This document shows positions 8,145 through 18,703 of a DNA stretch of 64,000 nucleotides, in pieces (within the stretch, counting starts at the first letter, position 1; each line of letters starts with the position of its first letter). The translations under genes and the position numbers were made by a program. Source of the stretch: Fervidobacterium thailandense (GTDB lineage Bacteria; Thermotogota; Thermotogae; Thermotogales; Fervidobacteriaceae); assembly GCF_001719065.1 (NCBI RefSeq), contig NZ_LWAF01000004.1, forward strand, positions 62,001 to 126,000, read 5' to 3'. The notes beneath the pieces are model-generated. The model made no database searches, was not told the origin of the DNA, and was given only the letters and a program-made list of their open reading frames with translations.

Positions 8145-9431
8145 TCAAAGCACGCGAAGTAGGAAGAAGAAATACAAATTAGAGACCAGCAAGCTAATCA
8201 ACGTCACAACGGTACCTATCTTAAGAAATTCGACGAACCTTACTTCCCGTTCCTTGTATTTCTTCAGCAACGAGAGTCCGACGACGTTCGCCGACGCACC
8301 AACGGGAGTCATGTTACCACCGAGACACGCCCCAAGTGATAGAGCAAACCAGAACGGATGTATGTGTGAGAAGGCTGAAGGATTTATTTGCGGGAGCTCC
8401 TTGAGAACGGGGATCATCGTCGCCGTGAAAGGAATGTTGTCAACGAATCCGGAGATAATGCCGGAAATCCAGACGAGCAAACTTCCCAGGAATGGCCGTG
8501 AACCTCTGGAAATATCGACGAGCCAGTGTGCGATTCTTGACATGACTCCAACATGTTCCATAGCGCCTGTGATTATAAACAATCCGATGAAGAAGAATAT
8601 GACCTCCCACTCCACCTTTTCCAAGAACGGAGTAATTTCTTCCCTTTCAAAGAGAAGCAAACCGAAAAATCCAGCGATGAGTCCGATTATCGAACTTTCT
8701 AACTTCAGTTGCTTTTGAAAGACGAAGAGAACGACTATGAATAACATAAACAACGCCGACTGAACAAAGCGCCTTTGACTTTTAATAACCTTGCTTTCGT
8801 CGAAACCAGCAATGAATTCTTTTGGAAATTTATTCGAAAATTGTTCTCTATAGATAACCACGAGTACAAGGTCAACCAGGAATAATATCAACAAGTTTAC
8901 TGGGACCATGAACTCTGCAAACTCAGAGAACGGGATTTTCGCCGCCGAAGTTATCAAGATGTTCGGTGGGTCACCAATAGGAGTCATCGTACCACCGATG
9001 TTCGATGCAAAAATTTCACCGAGTACAAAAGGAACAGGATCGAGCCCGAGAATGTCGGTAATTGCAAACGTCACCGGAACGAAAATTAGAATAGTAGTCA
9101 CGTTATCTATGAAAGATGAAACGAAAGCCACAATGAAAGTGAGTGCAAAGAAGAGTTTAAAGACACTCGTACCAGCGATCTTGACAGTCTTAATGGCCAG
9201 GTATTGAAATATCCCCGATTGTTCCATTACCCTAACAAATATCATCATACCGATGAGAAACAGAATCGTGTTTATGTCAAGCGATTCTTTCAAACCTTCG
9301 TAAGGGTCTGGGAAGACGCGGATGGCAAGTAGCGTGAGACCCCCAGCCATCGCGATAACTGTTTTGTTAAGTCTTTCGGTGATAACGAAATACAAAACGA
9401 TGAAAAACGTTGCAAGAACGAGAAATTCCAT
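8145..9431 (-). CDS. IT-superfamily permease (ArsB/NhaD/CitM-like), copy 1
   Basis: About 428 residues with 11-12 hydrophobic segments. Two pseudo-repeated signatures mark the ion-transporter superfamily: FIDNVTTILIFVP followed by NIGGTMTPIGDPPNIL, and GFVDNIPFTATMIPVL followed by GACLGGNMTPVGASANVV. ArsB arsenite pumps, NhaD sodium/proton antiporters and dicarboxylate carriers share these, so the substrate is not assigned. I prefer the ATG at 9431 over the GTG at 9443, because GGTG lies 6 bases before it. It is downstream of a second, divergent permease (18-base intergenic gap). Confidence 0.88.
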   Translation of the reverse strand: MEFLVLATFFIVLYFVITERLNKTVIAMAGGLTLLAIRVFPDPYEGLKESLDINTILFLIGMMIFVRVMEQSGIFQYLAIKTVKIAGTSVFKLFFALTFIVAFVSSFIDNVTTILIFVPVTFAITDILGLDPVPFVLGEIFASNIGGTMTPIGDPPNILITSAAKIPFSEFAEFMVPVNLLILFLVDLVLVVIYREQFSNKFPKEFIAGFDESKVIKSQRRFVQSALFMLFIVVLFVFQKQLKLESSIIGLIAGFFGLLLFEREEITPFLEKVEWEVIFFFIGLFIITGAMEHVGVMSRIAHWLVDISRGSRPFLGSLLVWISGIISGFVDNIPFTATMIPVLKELPQINPSAFSHIHPFWFALSLGACLGGNMTPVGASANVVGLSLLKKYKEREVRFVEFLKIGTVVTLISLLVSNLYFFFLLRVL

Positions 9432-9461
9432 AATGTTCACCACGTTTCTCAGAAAGGAGGT

Positions 9462-10685
9462 TCATTTTAGCAAAAGTAGGTACACACTCGAAATTATACC
9501 ACCTGTCAACACTGGTTTCAATGAAGCTTTCATGAATTCTCCAAAACTTATCCGCTCGTTTTTGTACCTTAGAATTACGTTGTTTCCAACAATGTTACAC
9601 ATCGAAGCCACTGGTGTTAAGTTGCCACCGATCCCCACACCCAAAGCGAGAGCCCAGTAGAGCTTCGTACTTGCACCGTATAAAATCAACTTCTTCACCA
9701 CCGCGAGCATTATCATGGTAACCGGGAGAGCACTCAGAAAGCCCGTCAAGACTATCGAACCCCAAAGAACACCAACGCTGAGGAGAACCGAACGGGCAAA
9801 AGGCTTCAGGATCGTGATCAATGGTAGGAACAACCCCAACCTTTCAATTGCCGCATCGAGCAAGTAAAGGCCCGCGATCAGGAATAACGTGTCCCAATCG
9901 ATTTCGCTCGCAATCTCTTGAAAACTCTTCCTTTCCGAAAACATCAATATCAACGCGCCAAAAAGGGCGACGATTCCCAACTCAAGTTCCAAGACTTCGT
10001 GGAAAGCCATACCGAAAACAACAAGTCCAAAGGGGATCAGCATCAGGAGTACTCTACTGGGAGTGGAATACTGTTCCTTTTCCTCCATCCTCAAATCGAC
10101 ACGTCCCATGTCCCTCAAGGTAACTACGAGCGTTGCAACGGCAATCAGAAATCCAATCGGCATGAGGTACAATATGAAGGCGACGAAACTCAACCGCGAG
10201 GCCGAGTAGATAACGATGTTTGGTGGATCACCAATGGCCGTCGTCATACCACCGAGGTTAGAGAAAAATATCGCGTTGGCCGTAACCAACTTGTAGTCGA
10301 TCCCCGAAATATCACAAATGTACAGCAAGATGGGGATGAAAATCAAAATGGTGGTAACATTATCCAGGAACGCCGAGAGGAAGAAAATAGATACGTAAAC
10401 CAGTGTGACGATCGTCAAGATCTTTCCTTTCCCAAGCTTAACTATACGCTCTGCTATCGCGGAGAAGACACCTCGTTCTTTCAGTATGGAGACAGTTATC
10501 ATCATGCCAATCAAAACGAACATCGTATTGAAATCGACAAGCCGTGAAAAATCGGCTAAGTTCATCCAACCGACGAGTAGGACAGAAGTTAATCCGAAAA
10601 GCATCGTCGTAACCGGAGCTATGTTCGGTCGCAATACGATGAACAAGTAAGATAAAACGTACATGAGCAGAACGAGTAACTTCAA
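9462..10685 (-). CDS. IT-superfamily permease (ArsB/NhaD/CitM-like), copy 2
   Basis: 407 residues, TTG start with GGGTGGTGAGATG just upstream. It has the same two-repeat design as its neighbour: FLDNVTTILIFIP plus NLGGMTTAIGDPPNIV, and LSALPVTMIMLAV plus GIGGNLTPVASMCNIVG. The second repeat is more divergent, with SALPV in place of the usual DN-P motif and SMCN where the neighbour has SAN. The two permeases are adjacent and co-transcribed, so they could be a duplicated pair with different ions or a heteromeric unit. Substrate unknown. Confidence 0.87.
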   Translation of the reverse strand: MKLLVLLMYVLSYLFIVLRPNIAPVTTMLFGLTSVLLVGWMNLADFSRLVDFNTMFVLIGMMITVSILKERGVFSAIAERIVKLGKGKILTIVTLVYVSIFFLSAFLDNVTTILIFIPILLYICDISGIDYKLVTANAIFFSNLGGMTTAIGDPPNIVIYSASRLSFVAFILYLMPIGFLIAVATLVVTLRDMGRVDLRMEEKEQYSTPSRVLLMLIPFGLVVFGMAFHEVLELELGIVALFGALILMFSERKSFQEIASEIDWDTLFLIAGLYLLDAAIERLGLFLPLITILKPFARSVLLSVGVLWGSIVLTGFLSALPVTMIMLAVVKKLILYGASTKLYWALALGVGIGGNLTPVASMCNIVGNNVILRYKNERISFGEFMKASLKPVLTGGIISSVYLLLLK

Positions 10686-10839
10686 CGCATCTCACCACCC
10701 AATTTCCACCTTTCGAACACGACCAACCTCCGCATCTGGCTTAAACAATTTTACCACATCTTCATATAGTTTCATCCGCACACAGATTAACTCTTGAGAC
10801 CATAGTTAATGAAATTGTTAAGAACCTCCAAAAAATCAT

Positions 10840-10860
10840 GGCCACCTCTTGAAGGTGGCC
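10840..10860 (-). terminator. Intrinsic terminator closing the 24.5-kb minus-strand run
   Basis: Perfect GGCCACCT / AGGTGGCC hairpin with loop TCAAG; on the minus strand it is followed by ATGATTTTTTGG. It lies 40 bases after the TPR membrane protein gene. Confidence 0.85.
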
Positions 10861-10899
10861 GTCAATAATATCATTTTTGATTCAACACTGGTTGAGCTT

Positions 10900-12048
10900 T
10901 CACGAATCGGTACTACTCTGAACTTCCTTCAGTTCTTCAACTTCCTTGAGGAGTTTCTTGACGAGTATCCTTGTTTCCCGTTCGGTTATCTGTTCCAATG
11001 TATCAAACTCGTGAAATGGTTTCTGGAGCAATTCGAACTCTTGTAAGGTTAATTCTTCTGACCGCTCACCTGGCGCTGTGGTTTCCTGAAACTTCCTTAG
11101 ATTATCAACAAGATTCTTCTCAACAACTTCAGCGCTCTCAGTTTGCGAGGACTCTTGTCCCGCAGCTGTTTCCGCAGTTAAGCCAAGCTCATCCAGGACG
11201 TTGGATATTTCTTCTATTTCCTTTTTACCTTTCTCAATTTCCTCTAATATCTCGAACCTCTCACTCGACGCTCCTTTTTCTGCTTCCGCAACCTTTGCCT
11301 CTTCACCGGGTTTCAATCCACCACTTTCAATTTCACGGAGCAGTTCTTCGAAAATTTCAATATCGCTTTTAATCAGTGCGTCAAACTCGATCACCTGAGC
11401 ATTCTCAGGGATGAGTGACAGCTCCTCCTGTTCCAGGGCCTTAGCCGGTTCTGTAGCCACAACTTGTTGCTGAGGTTCCACGGAGCCAGGTGTGTACGTT
11501 CCCGAAGGTCTTGTGGGAGGTGGTAGTTCGATAAGTCTCCTTTTCAACGCGAGGATCCTGTATTCAGCAAAAAGCAGCGCGGCGAAGGTTGTGACGAACA
11601 CAACCACCAAGATCAGTATCCGTCTCATTAATGAAGTACCCTGATTAGTTTGGTCAGTTTGCGGGAGCTGGACTATTTCCGTGGCAGCTGGTGTGGTGGG
11701 TCTGTTCCTCAGTATCCACTTTTTCCACTCATCCTGGGCTTGTCGTTTTTCGATGGAGTCGATTAACTCACGCACGAAATCGGACTGATAACCCGATAGA
11801 TACCCCTTCGCTTTGATGTAATCTCCAACCATGTAAGCACAGATCCCCATCTTGAATTTAAGCATGGGGTCGTAACTTTCCAAACTTCTGTCGTAACTTA
11901 CTGCCAGCTCGTAATTCCGGAGTGCGGTAGCGTAATCGCCAGATTTATAGGAAAGTTCGGCAGCGGTATAGTATTCAACGCTCTTTTGGGAGAGTGAAAA
12001 TCCAAAAACTGCGGACAAAAGGATTAGGAACGCAAATATCCTTCTCAT
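10900..12048 (-). CDS. TPR-containing, membrane-anchored protein of unknown function
   Basis: 382 residues, starting at ATG 12048 after AGAGGAGG. Residues 1-20 form a signal peptide. Residues about 22-100 make a TPR-like repeat (YYTAAELSYKSGDYATALRNYELAV, then FKMGICAYMVGDYIKAKGYL). A single transmembrane helix follows near 143-163 (LILVVVFVTTFAALLFAEY). The last 200 residues are acidic, low-complexity and probably coiled coil (EEIEKGKKEIEEISNVLDEL). The TPR part should be outside the inner membrane and the acidic tail inside. It directly follows rho and ends the run. I do not recognise a named family; a scaffold role is a guess. Confidence 0.75.
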   Translation of the reverse strand: MRRIFAFLILLSAVFGFSLSQKSVEYYTAAELSYKSGDYATALRNYELAVSYDRSLESYDPMLKFKMGICAYMVGDYIKAKGYLSGYQSDFVRELIDSIEKRQAQDEWKKWILRNRPTTPAATEIVQLPQTDQTNQGTSLMRRILILVVVFVTTFAALLFAEYRILALKRRLIELPPPTRPSGTYTPGSVEPQQQVVATEPAKALEQEELSLIPENAQVIEFDALIKSDIEIFEELLREIESGGLKPGEEAKVAEAEKGASSERFEILEEIEKGKKEIEEISNVLDELGLTAETAAGQESSQTESAEVVEKNLVDNLRKFQETTAPGERSEELTLQEFELLQKPFHEFDTLEQITERETRILVKKLLKEVEELKEVQSSTDS

Positions 12049-12092
12049 TTTGCCTCCTCTTTTTCCCAAGGTACGCTCGCCACGTGGACAGT

Positions 12093-13376
12093 TCAGCCAG
12101 ATTTGTAGGCGTCTATTAGTCTCAAGAACTCCTCGTTATTTCGCGTCTCTTTTAACTTTGAGAGTATCAGCTTCAGACCTTCCTCTTCGCTCATCGAGTT
12201 CAGCATACGCCTCAGTATCCAAATTTTCTTCAACGTCTCCTGGTCAAGTAAGAGTTCTTCCTTTCGCGTTCCCGAGAGAATCAGGTTGATCGCCGGGAAA
12301 ATGCGTTTGTTGGCCAGCTGTCTTGAGAGAACAAGTTCCATGTTACCAGTTCCTTTGAACTCTTCGAATATGACTTCGTCCATCTTTGATCCAGTCTCTA
12401 TAAGTGCTGTCGCTATGATGGTTAAACTTCCTCCTTCCCTGGTGTTGCGCGCGGCACCGAAGAACTGTTTTGGTTTGTACAGAGCGGCCGGGTCAACACC
12501 TCCGGTGAGTAACTTGCCGCTCGGAGGTACGGTGATGTTGTAAACACGAGCCAAACGCGTTAAGCTATCAAGCAACACAACCACATCGTTGCCGTACTCA
12601 ACGAGTCGCTTGCACATTTCAAGCGTTAGTTCGGCTATTTTGATCTGTTTATCCGATGGCATATCGAACGGTGCAGCGATGACCCGCGCATCGACCGACT
12701 CACGGATATCCGTAACTTCTTCCGGACGTTCGTCGATAAGTAACACAATACGAATGGTGTCGGGATGGTTCTTCGCAATACCGTTGGCTATTTCCTTGAG
12801 TATCGTCGTCTTACCGGCTTTCGGTGGTGCAACGATCATCCCACGTTGACCCTTACCTATCGGCGCGAAGAGGTCAATGAGCCTGGTTGAGTAGATATCC
12901 TTTTCTGTTTCAAGGTAGTAGCGTTCTTTCGGGTAATCCGGCGTGAGATTTTCGAAATTTACTCTCTCATCCGCGAATTCCGGTGGTTTGTAATTGATCG
13001 CTTCGATCTTTATCATCGCGCTGAAACGCTCCCCTTCTTTTGGGGGACGGATTACACCGGAAACGATATCACCGGTGTTGAGGTTGAACTTTCTGATCTG
13101 GGATTGCGAAACGTAAATATCCTTCGGCCCGGTCAGCATCGTTTCCAAGCTTCTCAAGAAGCCAAACCCATCGGGTGCGATTTCAAGTACGCCTTCTCCA
13201 AAGAAATAACCTTCAGCTTTCGCTTTGGCTTCGAGGATTTCGAAGATTAGGTCTTGCTTTCTCATGCTCGTGTACCTTGGAATATCGTATTTTCTGGCAA
13301 GCTCGTACAGTTCTTTCATGTTCATCTCCTGAAGTTGTTTCATGCTGATTCCTTCGTTCAGGACTATCACCTCCAC
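12093..13376 (-). CDS. rho: Transcription termination factor Rho
   Basis: 427 residues, hexameric RNA helicase that ends transcription. Order: N-terminal helical Rho_N domain (MKQLQEMNMKELYELARKYDIP), the cold-shock-like RNA-binding fold (about 65-135, EGVLEIAPDGFGFLRS), then the ATPase with Walker A APPKAGKTT near residue 190, Walker B VVVLLDSLTRLARVYN near 270, and the GGVDPAAL Q-loop/R-loop region. No large insertion is seen. The start is uncertain: GTG at 13376 or a GTG two codons later, both within AGGTGGAGGTG. It follows upp closely. Confidence 0.96.
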   Translation of the reverse strand: MEVIVLNEGISMKQLQEMNMKELYELARKYDIPRYTSMRKQDLIFEILEAKAKAEGYFFGEGVLEIAPDGFGFLRSLETMLTGPKDIYVSQSQIRKFNLNTGDIVSGVIRPPKEGERFSAMIKIEAINYKPPEFADERVNFENLTPDYPKERYYLETEKDIYSTRLIDLFAPIGKGQRGMIVAPPKAGKTTILKEIANGIAKNHPDTIRIVLLIDERPEEVTDIRESVDARVIAAPFDMPSDKQIKIAELTLEMCKRLVEYGNDVVVLLDSLTRLARVYNITVPPSGKLLTGGVDPAALYKPKQFFGAARNTREGGSLTIIATALIETGSKMDEVIFEEFKGTGNMELVLSRQLANKRIFPAINLILSGTRKEELLLDQETLKKIWILRRMLNSMSEEEGLKLILSKLKETRNNEEFLRLIDAYKSG

Positions 13377-13405
13377 CTGCGCAAGTTATTACACGCTAAA
13401 TTTCA

Positions 13406-14056
<651 letters not shown>

Positions 14057-14068
14057 TCAACTAAACGG

Positions 14069-15124
14069 CTATCGTGTTATGACCCCAAGTTCCCTGAGTT
14101 GCTCCTCGATTTCATGTTGCATGAGTTTGGGGATGATCAAATCCAGTTCGCCATCGAGTACCGCTTGAAGGTTGTATATCGTGAGGTTTATCCTGTGATC
14201 GGTCACGCGGTTCTGTGGGAAGTTGTAGGTTCTTATTTTTTCGCTCCGCTCACCGGTTCCAATCTGCGATTTACGTTGGCTCGAGATCTTTTCCTCCTGC
14301 TCGCGTCGTGCCAATTCGTACAACTTGGCCCTTAGAACCATCATCGCGCGTTCGCGGTTCTGGAGCTGAGAACGTTCCGACTGGCACGTAACGACTATAC
14401 CCGTGGGAATGTGGGTGATTCGAACGGCCGATTCCGTTTTGTTAACGTATTGGCCACCAGCTCCCGAGGCGCGGTATGTATCGATTCGTATATCTTTCGG
14501 ATCTATGTACACATCGACATCCTTGAGTTCGGGCAAGACGGCAACGGTTGCCGTTGAGGTGTGAATTCTACCGCCTGATTCCGTAACCGGGATACGCTGG
14601 ACTCTGTGCACACCTCGCTCGTACTTCATGTAAGTACCACTGTTCTTACCCTTTATCCGGACGATGACTTCTTTGTAACCACCGAGGTCCGACCTACTTT
14701 CGTCCAAAATTTCCGCTTCCCAACCTTTGCGCTCCGCGTAGCGCAGGTACATCCGTAGCAAATCACCGGCAAACAGGGCAGCTTCCTCGCCCCCGGTTCC
14801 AGCACGAATTTCGAGGAAGACGTTTCTATCCCTGAATTCGTCCTCGGGTAATAAAAGCGCCAGTATCTCGTTGGTGGTCGTTTCGATCTTGGCATCCAAC
14901 TTGGCGATTTCTTCGTCGCTACCAGGTTCCTCTCTCCACAGTTCCCTTTCATCAAGGAGGTTAAAGTATTCGTTTACCAAATCGAGTACTTCTCTAAAAC
15001 GGTTGTATTCCGATGAAACTTTTATCATTTCTTTAACATCAAGATTCTCCATCATCTTCCTTTCTAGCTCTTCGAGTGAGTTTTGTACCCACTCGCGGAT
15101 ACTTTCCATTACGTGTTTGTCCAT
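14069..15124 (-). CDS. prfA: Peptide chain release factor 1
   Basis: 351 residues. It reads UAA and UAG stops. The codon-reading PxT loop is PVT in [18 protein letters not shown], which marks RF1 rather than RF2. The catalytic GGQ sits in [17 protein letters not shown], and the [19 protein letters not shown] helix follows. The gene overlaps the end of pilT by 16 bases, so it is coupled to it. A methyltransferase gene (prmC), often next to prfA, is not in this window. Confidence 0.97.
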   Translation of the reverse strand: MDKHVMESIREWVQNSLEELERKMMENLDVKEMIKVSSEYNRFREVLDLVNEYFNLLDERELWREEPGSDEEIAKLDAKIETTTNEILALLLPEDEFRDRNVFLEIRAGTGGEEAALFAGDLLRMYLRYAERKGWEAEILDESRSDLGGYKEVIVRIKGKNSGTYMKYERGVHRVQRIPVTESGGRIHTSTATVAVLPELKDVDVYIDPKDIRIDTYRASGAGGQYVNKTESAVRITHIPTGIVVTCQSERSQLQNRERAMMVLRAKLYELARREQEEKISSQRKSQIGTGERSEKIRTYNFPQNRVTDHRINLTIYNLQAVLDGELDLIIPKLMQHEIEEQLRELGVITR

Positions 15125-16167
15125 CCTATCTTCTTGGCCACCTCCTCCGGGTTCCTCGCAAATCCCATAACAGTTTCCTTCGTAATGTGTCCCATCAGAT
15201 AAGCTTTTACGAGTGCATCGTCGAAAAGTACATTACCTTGTTTTTGAGCTGCTTGCATCATACCTTCTATCTGATGGATCTTACCTTCACGTATGAGGTT
15301 CCTTACAGCCGTGTTGGCGACCAGTACCTCAATGATGGGCATGAGCCCGGATGTTTTTTTCGGTACGAGTCTCTGATATACAACACCGATGAGCGTGTTG
15401 GCAAGTTGCAGTGATACTTGCCTTTGCTGGTGTGCCGGAAAAACATCGACGATTCGTTCCGGTGCGGTCGCCGCCGAGTTTGTGTGAAGTGTTGCTAAAA
15501 CCAGGTGTCCAGTTTCCGCCGCGGTGAGAGCCAAGGAAATCGTCTCCAAGTCGCGCATTTCCCCCACGAGTATGATATCCGGGTCCTGCCTCAGGGCGTA
15601 CTTTAAACCATCGTAAAAGCTCTCGGTGTCGCGTCCGACCTCGCGTTGGTGAATGAGAGAGTTCTTATTCTCGAAAACGTACTCGATTGGATCTTCTATC
15701 GTGATTATGTGGTAAGCGTACGTGGTGTTTATGTACTCTATCATCGCCGCGAGCGTGGTCGATTTACCACTTCCCGTTGGCCCGGTAATTATGAGCAACC
15801 CGGAATCTCTATCACAGAAATCTTTCAGTATCGGTGGCAAACCTAACTCTTCGAACGTCCTAATGCGCTTGGTTATGAGCCTGAGCGCAAGAGCCGGATT
15901 TCCCCTCTCGTAGTACAGGTTCGCCCTCACTCTCAGGTCCTGGAATCCGAAGGAAAAGTCAACCTCCATCTTCTCTTTAACTTTCGTCCTCGAGTGGAGG
16001 ATGCTTTCAACAAATCCCAGGATATCTTCCGAACTGACAGGAGGGTAACCTTGCATTCTCGAGAGAAATCCGTCAATCCGTAGAACCGGTGGATTTCCAA
16101 CGGAAAGGTGGACGTCCGTTGCACGTGCGTGTTTTGCTTTCTGGATGATATCGTAGACATCTATCAT
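15109..16167 (-). CDS. pilT: Type IV pilus retraction ATPase PilT
   Basis: 352-residue GspE/PilT-type hexameric ATPase that powers pilus retraction. Features in order: N-terminal PAS-like [16 protein letters not shown], Walker [10 protein letters not shown] near residue 130, Asp box [10 protein letters not shown], Walker [13 protein letters not shown] near 195, His box [13 protein letters not shown] near 222, and the PilT-type C-terminal region ([20 protein letters not shown]). The AIRNLIRE-like motif of PilT is present as [10 protein letters not shown]. No pilin or pilus assembly genes lie nearby; its neighbours are housekeeping genes. Confidence 0.95.
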   Translation of the reverse strand: MIDVYDIIQKAKHARATDVHLSVGNPPVLRIDGFLSRMQGYPPVSSEDILGFVESILHSRTKVKEKMEVDFSFGFQDLRVRANLYYERGNPALALRLITKRIRTFEELGLPPILKDFCDRDSGLLIITGPTGSGKSTTLAAMIEYINTTYAYHIITIEDPIEYVFENKNSLIHQREVGRDTESFYDGLKYALRQDPDIILVGEMRDLETISLALTAAETGHLVLATLHTNSAATAPERIVDVFPAHQQRQVSLQLANTLIGVVYQRLVPKKTSGLMPIIEVLVANTAVRNLIREGKIHQIEGMMQAAQKQGNVLFDDALVKAYLMGHITKETVMGFARNPEEVAKKIGWTNT

Positions 16168-16197
16168 TTTTCAGCCTCCCGAAATTAACCTCGCAGC

Positions 16198-17748
16198 TTA
16201 GGTCTCCGGCTCACCAAAAAGCGATTTGAGACGCTCGAGAACAGGATCTTCCCCATCGGATGCGATTTCCAACCTGACGGGACGGAATTTGCCACTCTTG
16301 TTCTTGTAGAGCATCTCGACCTCACTTTTTCTTTCTTTAAGTAGCTCGTAGCTGAACTTCCTCGATTCGTCGAAAACTATGCGAATCTCGTCGGGATTTT
16401 CAAACACTTTCGCCAAGGAAAGTGCAACAAAGATGGAAAGGTCCCCTTTGTACTTAAGATCCTCCAGGATAGACTCTGTGACGCGCGTTACCCCCTGTGT
16501 TGTGTCGGAAACGTTTGCCTCCGCCAAACCGGAGAAGCTCTTTTCATCTTTCAACTGTTTCTCATCTTGCTCTTTAGCTCCAGATTTCAGCGTTGAACCT
16601 TCATCGCCACCTGTCTTACCACTTGTCTTACCACTTGCCCCGCCTATGTTTCCCGCATCAGGTGTCCCACTCTTTGAGGTCCGCTCACTTCCCACGGCCA
16701 GGTGCACCAGAGCGGCAGCTTCCCTGCGGCTCCCAGGTTCGGAACTCGATTCAGTTTTCCATTTTTTGCACAAGGCAGTGAAAAGTAACTTTGCAATGAG
16801 TAGTTTTTCTTCAGCATTTTTAAGTTCTTTCTTTATCCGATAAAACTCAAGTCCAAGCCTTACCATTTCGTCAGTTCCAACGGAAAGTGTGTAGTCTATC
16901 AACTGCGTTGTGAACGTGTCGAAGTCTCCTTTCTCAACGTAAACGTTCTCAACAAACTCGGCAATCTTTTGCGTATCACTCTGAACAATCGCGTTCACAA
17001 ACTGTTCTATCTTCTCTTCACTCATCAATCCCAAAGCTTCATCCACTGCTGAGGATTGAACCTCGCCACCTGTGAATCTTACAACCTGCTCGAGGATCGA
17101 GAGTGCGTCCCTGAGACCACCGGCCGCCCGTTTGGCAATTTTTCGCAGCGCATCCTCACTCACGTCGAACCCTTCCACCCGACAAACATCCCTCAGGCGC
17201 TCGACAATATCCTCAACTGAAAGGTTTTTGAACTCGAGGATTTGGCATCTTGAAGCGATCGTTGGGGGTATCTTCTCCGGATTCGTCGTGGCGAGTACGA
17301 AAACCACGTGAGCTGGAGGCTCTTCCAACGTCTTCAAAAGCGCGTTGAACGCTTCTTTCGTGAGCATGTGTACTTCGTCGATGATGTACACTTTGTACCT
17401 TCCCATTGCCGGTGCAAAGTTCACGCCATCCCTGATTCGCCTAATTTCGTCGATACCCCTGTTCGACGCCGCATCCAACTCAACTACATCCAGATGCGAC
17501 CCGGCGTCGACTGCCCTACAGGATTCGCATTCGTTACACGGTTCGGAGAACGGGTTAACCGCGCAGTTCAAAGACTTCGCCAAGATACGGGCGGTTGTTG
17601 TCTTACCCGTTCCGCGTGGGCCGGCGAATATGTAAGCATGGGATATAGTCCTAGTTTCGAGAGAGTTCAAAAGTATTCTTTTAACATGTTCCTGACCTAC
17701 GATCTCTCCAAATTTTTTGGGTCGGTATTTACGGTAAAGGGCTTCCAC
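16198..17748 (-). CDS. dnaX: DNA polymerase III subunit gamma/tau
   Basis: 516 residues. Clamp-loader ATPase of the replisome. Walker A GPRGTGKTT near residue 45, a four-Cys zinc module (CAVNPFSEPCNECESC near 63), Walker B and sensor IIDEVHMLTKEAFNALLKTLEEPP near 120, and SRC motif ASRCQILEFKNL near 167. Domain III is followed by a low-complexity linker (about 360-430, rich in Gly, Ser, Glu and Lys) and a C-terminal domain. I see no convincing slippery site for a truncated gamma form. It is flanked by miaA and pilT. Confidence 0.96.
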   Translation of the reverse strand: MEALYRKYRPKKFGEIVGQEHVKRILLNSLETRTISHAYIFAGPRGTGKTTTARILAKSLNCAVNPFSEPCNECESCRAVDAGSHLDVVELDAASNRGIDEIRRIRDGVNFAPAMGRYKVYIIDEVHMLTKEAFNALLKTLEEPPAHVVFVLATTNPEKIPPTIASRCQILEFKNLSVEDIVERLRDVCRVEGFDVSEDALRKIAKRAAGGLRDALSILEQVVRFTGGEVQSSAVDEALGLMSEEKIEQFVNAIVQSDTQKIAEFVENVYVEKGDFDTFTTQLIDYTLSVGTDEMVRLGLEFYRIKKELKNAEEKLLIAKLLFTALCKKWKTESSSEPGSRREAAALVHLAVGSERTSKSGTPDAGNIGGASGKTSGKTGGDEGSTLKSGAKEQDEKQLKDEKSFSGLAEANVSDTTQGVTRVTESILEDLKYKGDLSIFVALSLAKVFENPDEIRIVFDESRKFSYELLKERKSEVEMLYKNKSGKFRPVRLEIASDGEDPVLERLKSLFGEPET

Positions 17749-17754
17749 GATCGT

Positions 17755-18660
17755 TCACCTCGGTAGATTTTCTTCGATGATACGTCTAACCTTTTCTACC
17801 ACGTTACCTTCGGTCGGATCCAACCAGATGGCATCTTTGAACCTACGCAAGTAAATTATCTGCCTGCGCGCGTAATGCCGTGTGTTTCGCTTAATCAGAT
17901 GGATGGCCATATCGAGCGAGTAAACACCATCGAGGTAATCAATCACTTCCTTGTATCCGATGGTTTTGAACGCGTCCAAGTTTTTGTCGTAACGTGATAT
18001 AAGCTCGCGTACTTCATCAACCAGACCATGTTCGATCATTTTCTCGACGCGTTCGTTTATCTTTGCGTACAACTTTTCGCGGGGCGGATTAATTACCATA
18101 AGCAGGTACTCCGTTTGCACGACCTGCTTTTGGAGCTCCGAAATCCGCTTACCCGTCTTGAGGTAAACTTCCAACGCCCGGATTGTTCTCTTAATATCCT
18201 GGGGATGGATCCTCGAAGCCGCTTCGGGGTCAAATTCCTCAAGCATCTTCCTTAAAATTCCAGGTTCCTGTTCGTTAAGTCGGCTCAGCTCTCTCCTTAT
18301 GTTCTCGTCCCTTGGAACCCCTTCGAAAAATCCTTTCACAAGGGCATCTATGTACAATCCCGTGCCGCCGACGAATACCGGTATTTTCCCGCGCTCCCAG
18401 ATATCCCGTTCGATCTCCTTCGCCATCTTCTGGTAAAGAAATGCGTTGAAATATTCGTTCGGCTCGATGATATCTATCATGTGGTGCTTGACTTTTGAAA
18501 GCTGAAACGGATCAGGTTTCGCGGTACCGATGTCCATGTACTTGTATATTTGCCGCGAATCCATTGAGATAACTTCAAGCGGTAATTTTTCGGAAAGTTC
18601 CACAACCAAGTCAGTCTTTCCAGCACCAGTGGGTCCGGAGATGATGAGCTTTTTTCTCAA
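17755..18660 (-). CDS. miaA: tRNA dimethylallyltransferase
   Basis: 301 residues. It prenylates A37 of tRNAs reading UNN codons. P-loop GPTGAGKTDL at the N-terminus, substrate motif MDSRQIYKYMDIGTAKP, VGGTGLYIDALVKG near 100, and the C-terminal RNTRHYARRQIIYLRRF. A longer frame begins at 18711, but its first 17 residues have no family match. The TTG at 18660 is preceded by GGGGTGG 6 bases upstream and gives a normal N-terminus (MRKKLIISGPTG). It ends 6 bases before dnaX starts. Confidence 0.93.
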   Translation of the reverse strand: MRKKLIISGPTGAGKTDLVVELSEKLPLEVISMDSRQIYKYMDIGTAKPDPFQLSKVKHHMIDIIEPNEYFNAFLYQKMAKEIERDIWERGKIPVFVGGTGLYIDALVKGFFEGVPRDENIRRELSRLNEQEPGILRKMLEEFDPEAASRIHPQDIKRTIRALEVYLKTGKRISELQKQVVQTEYLLMVINPPREKLYAKINERVEKMIEHGLVDEVRELISRYDKNLDAFKTIGYKEVIDYLDGVYSLDMAIHLIKRNTRHYARRQIIYLRRFKDAIWLDPTEGNVVEKVRRIIEENLPR

Positions 18661-18703
18661 AGTAACCCACCCCGTTGGATTTGGCTCGTCAGCCAGCTTG
18701 ACG

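Noticed and set aside
16740-16775. A6 run in dnaX as a frameshift site for a short gamma form
   Set aside because: The bases before the run do not allow good re-pairing of both codons, and I see no supporting downstream stem; length alone is not evidence.
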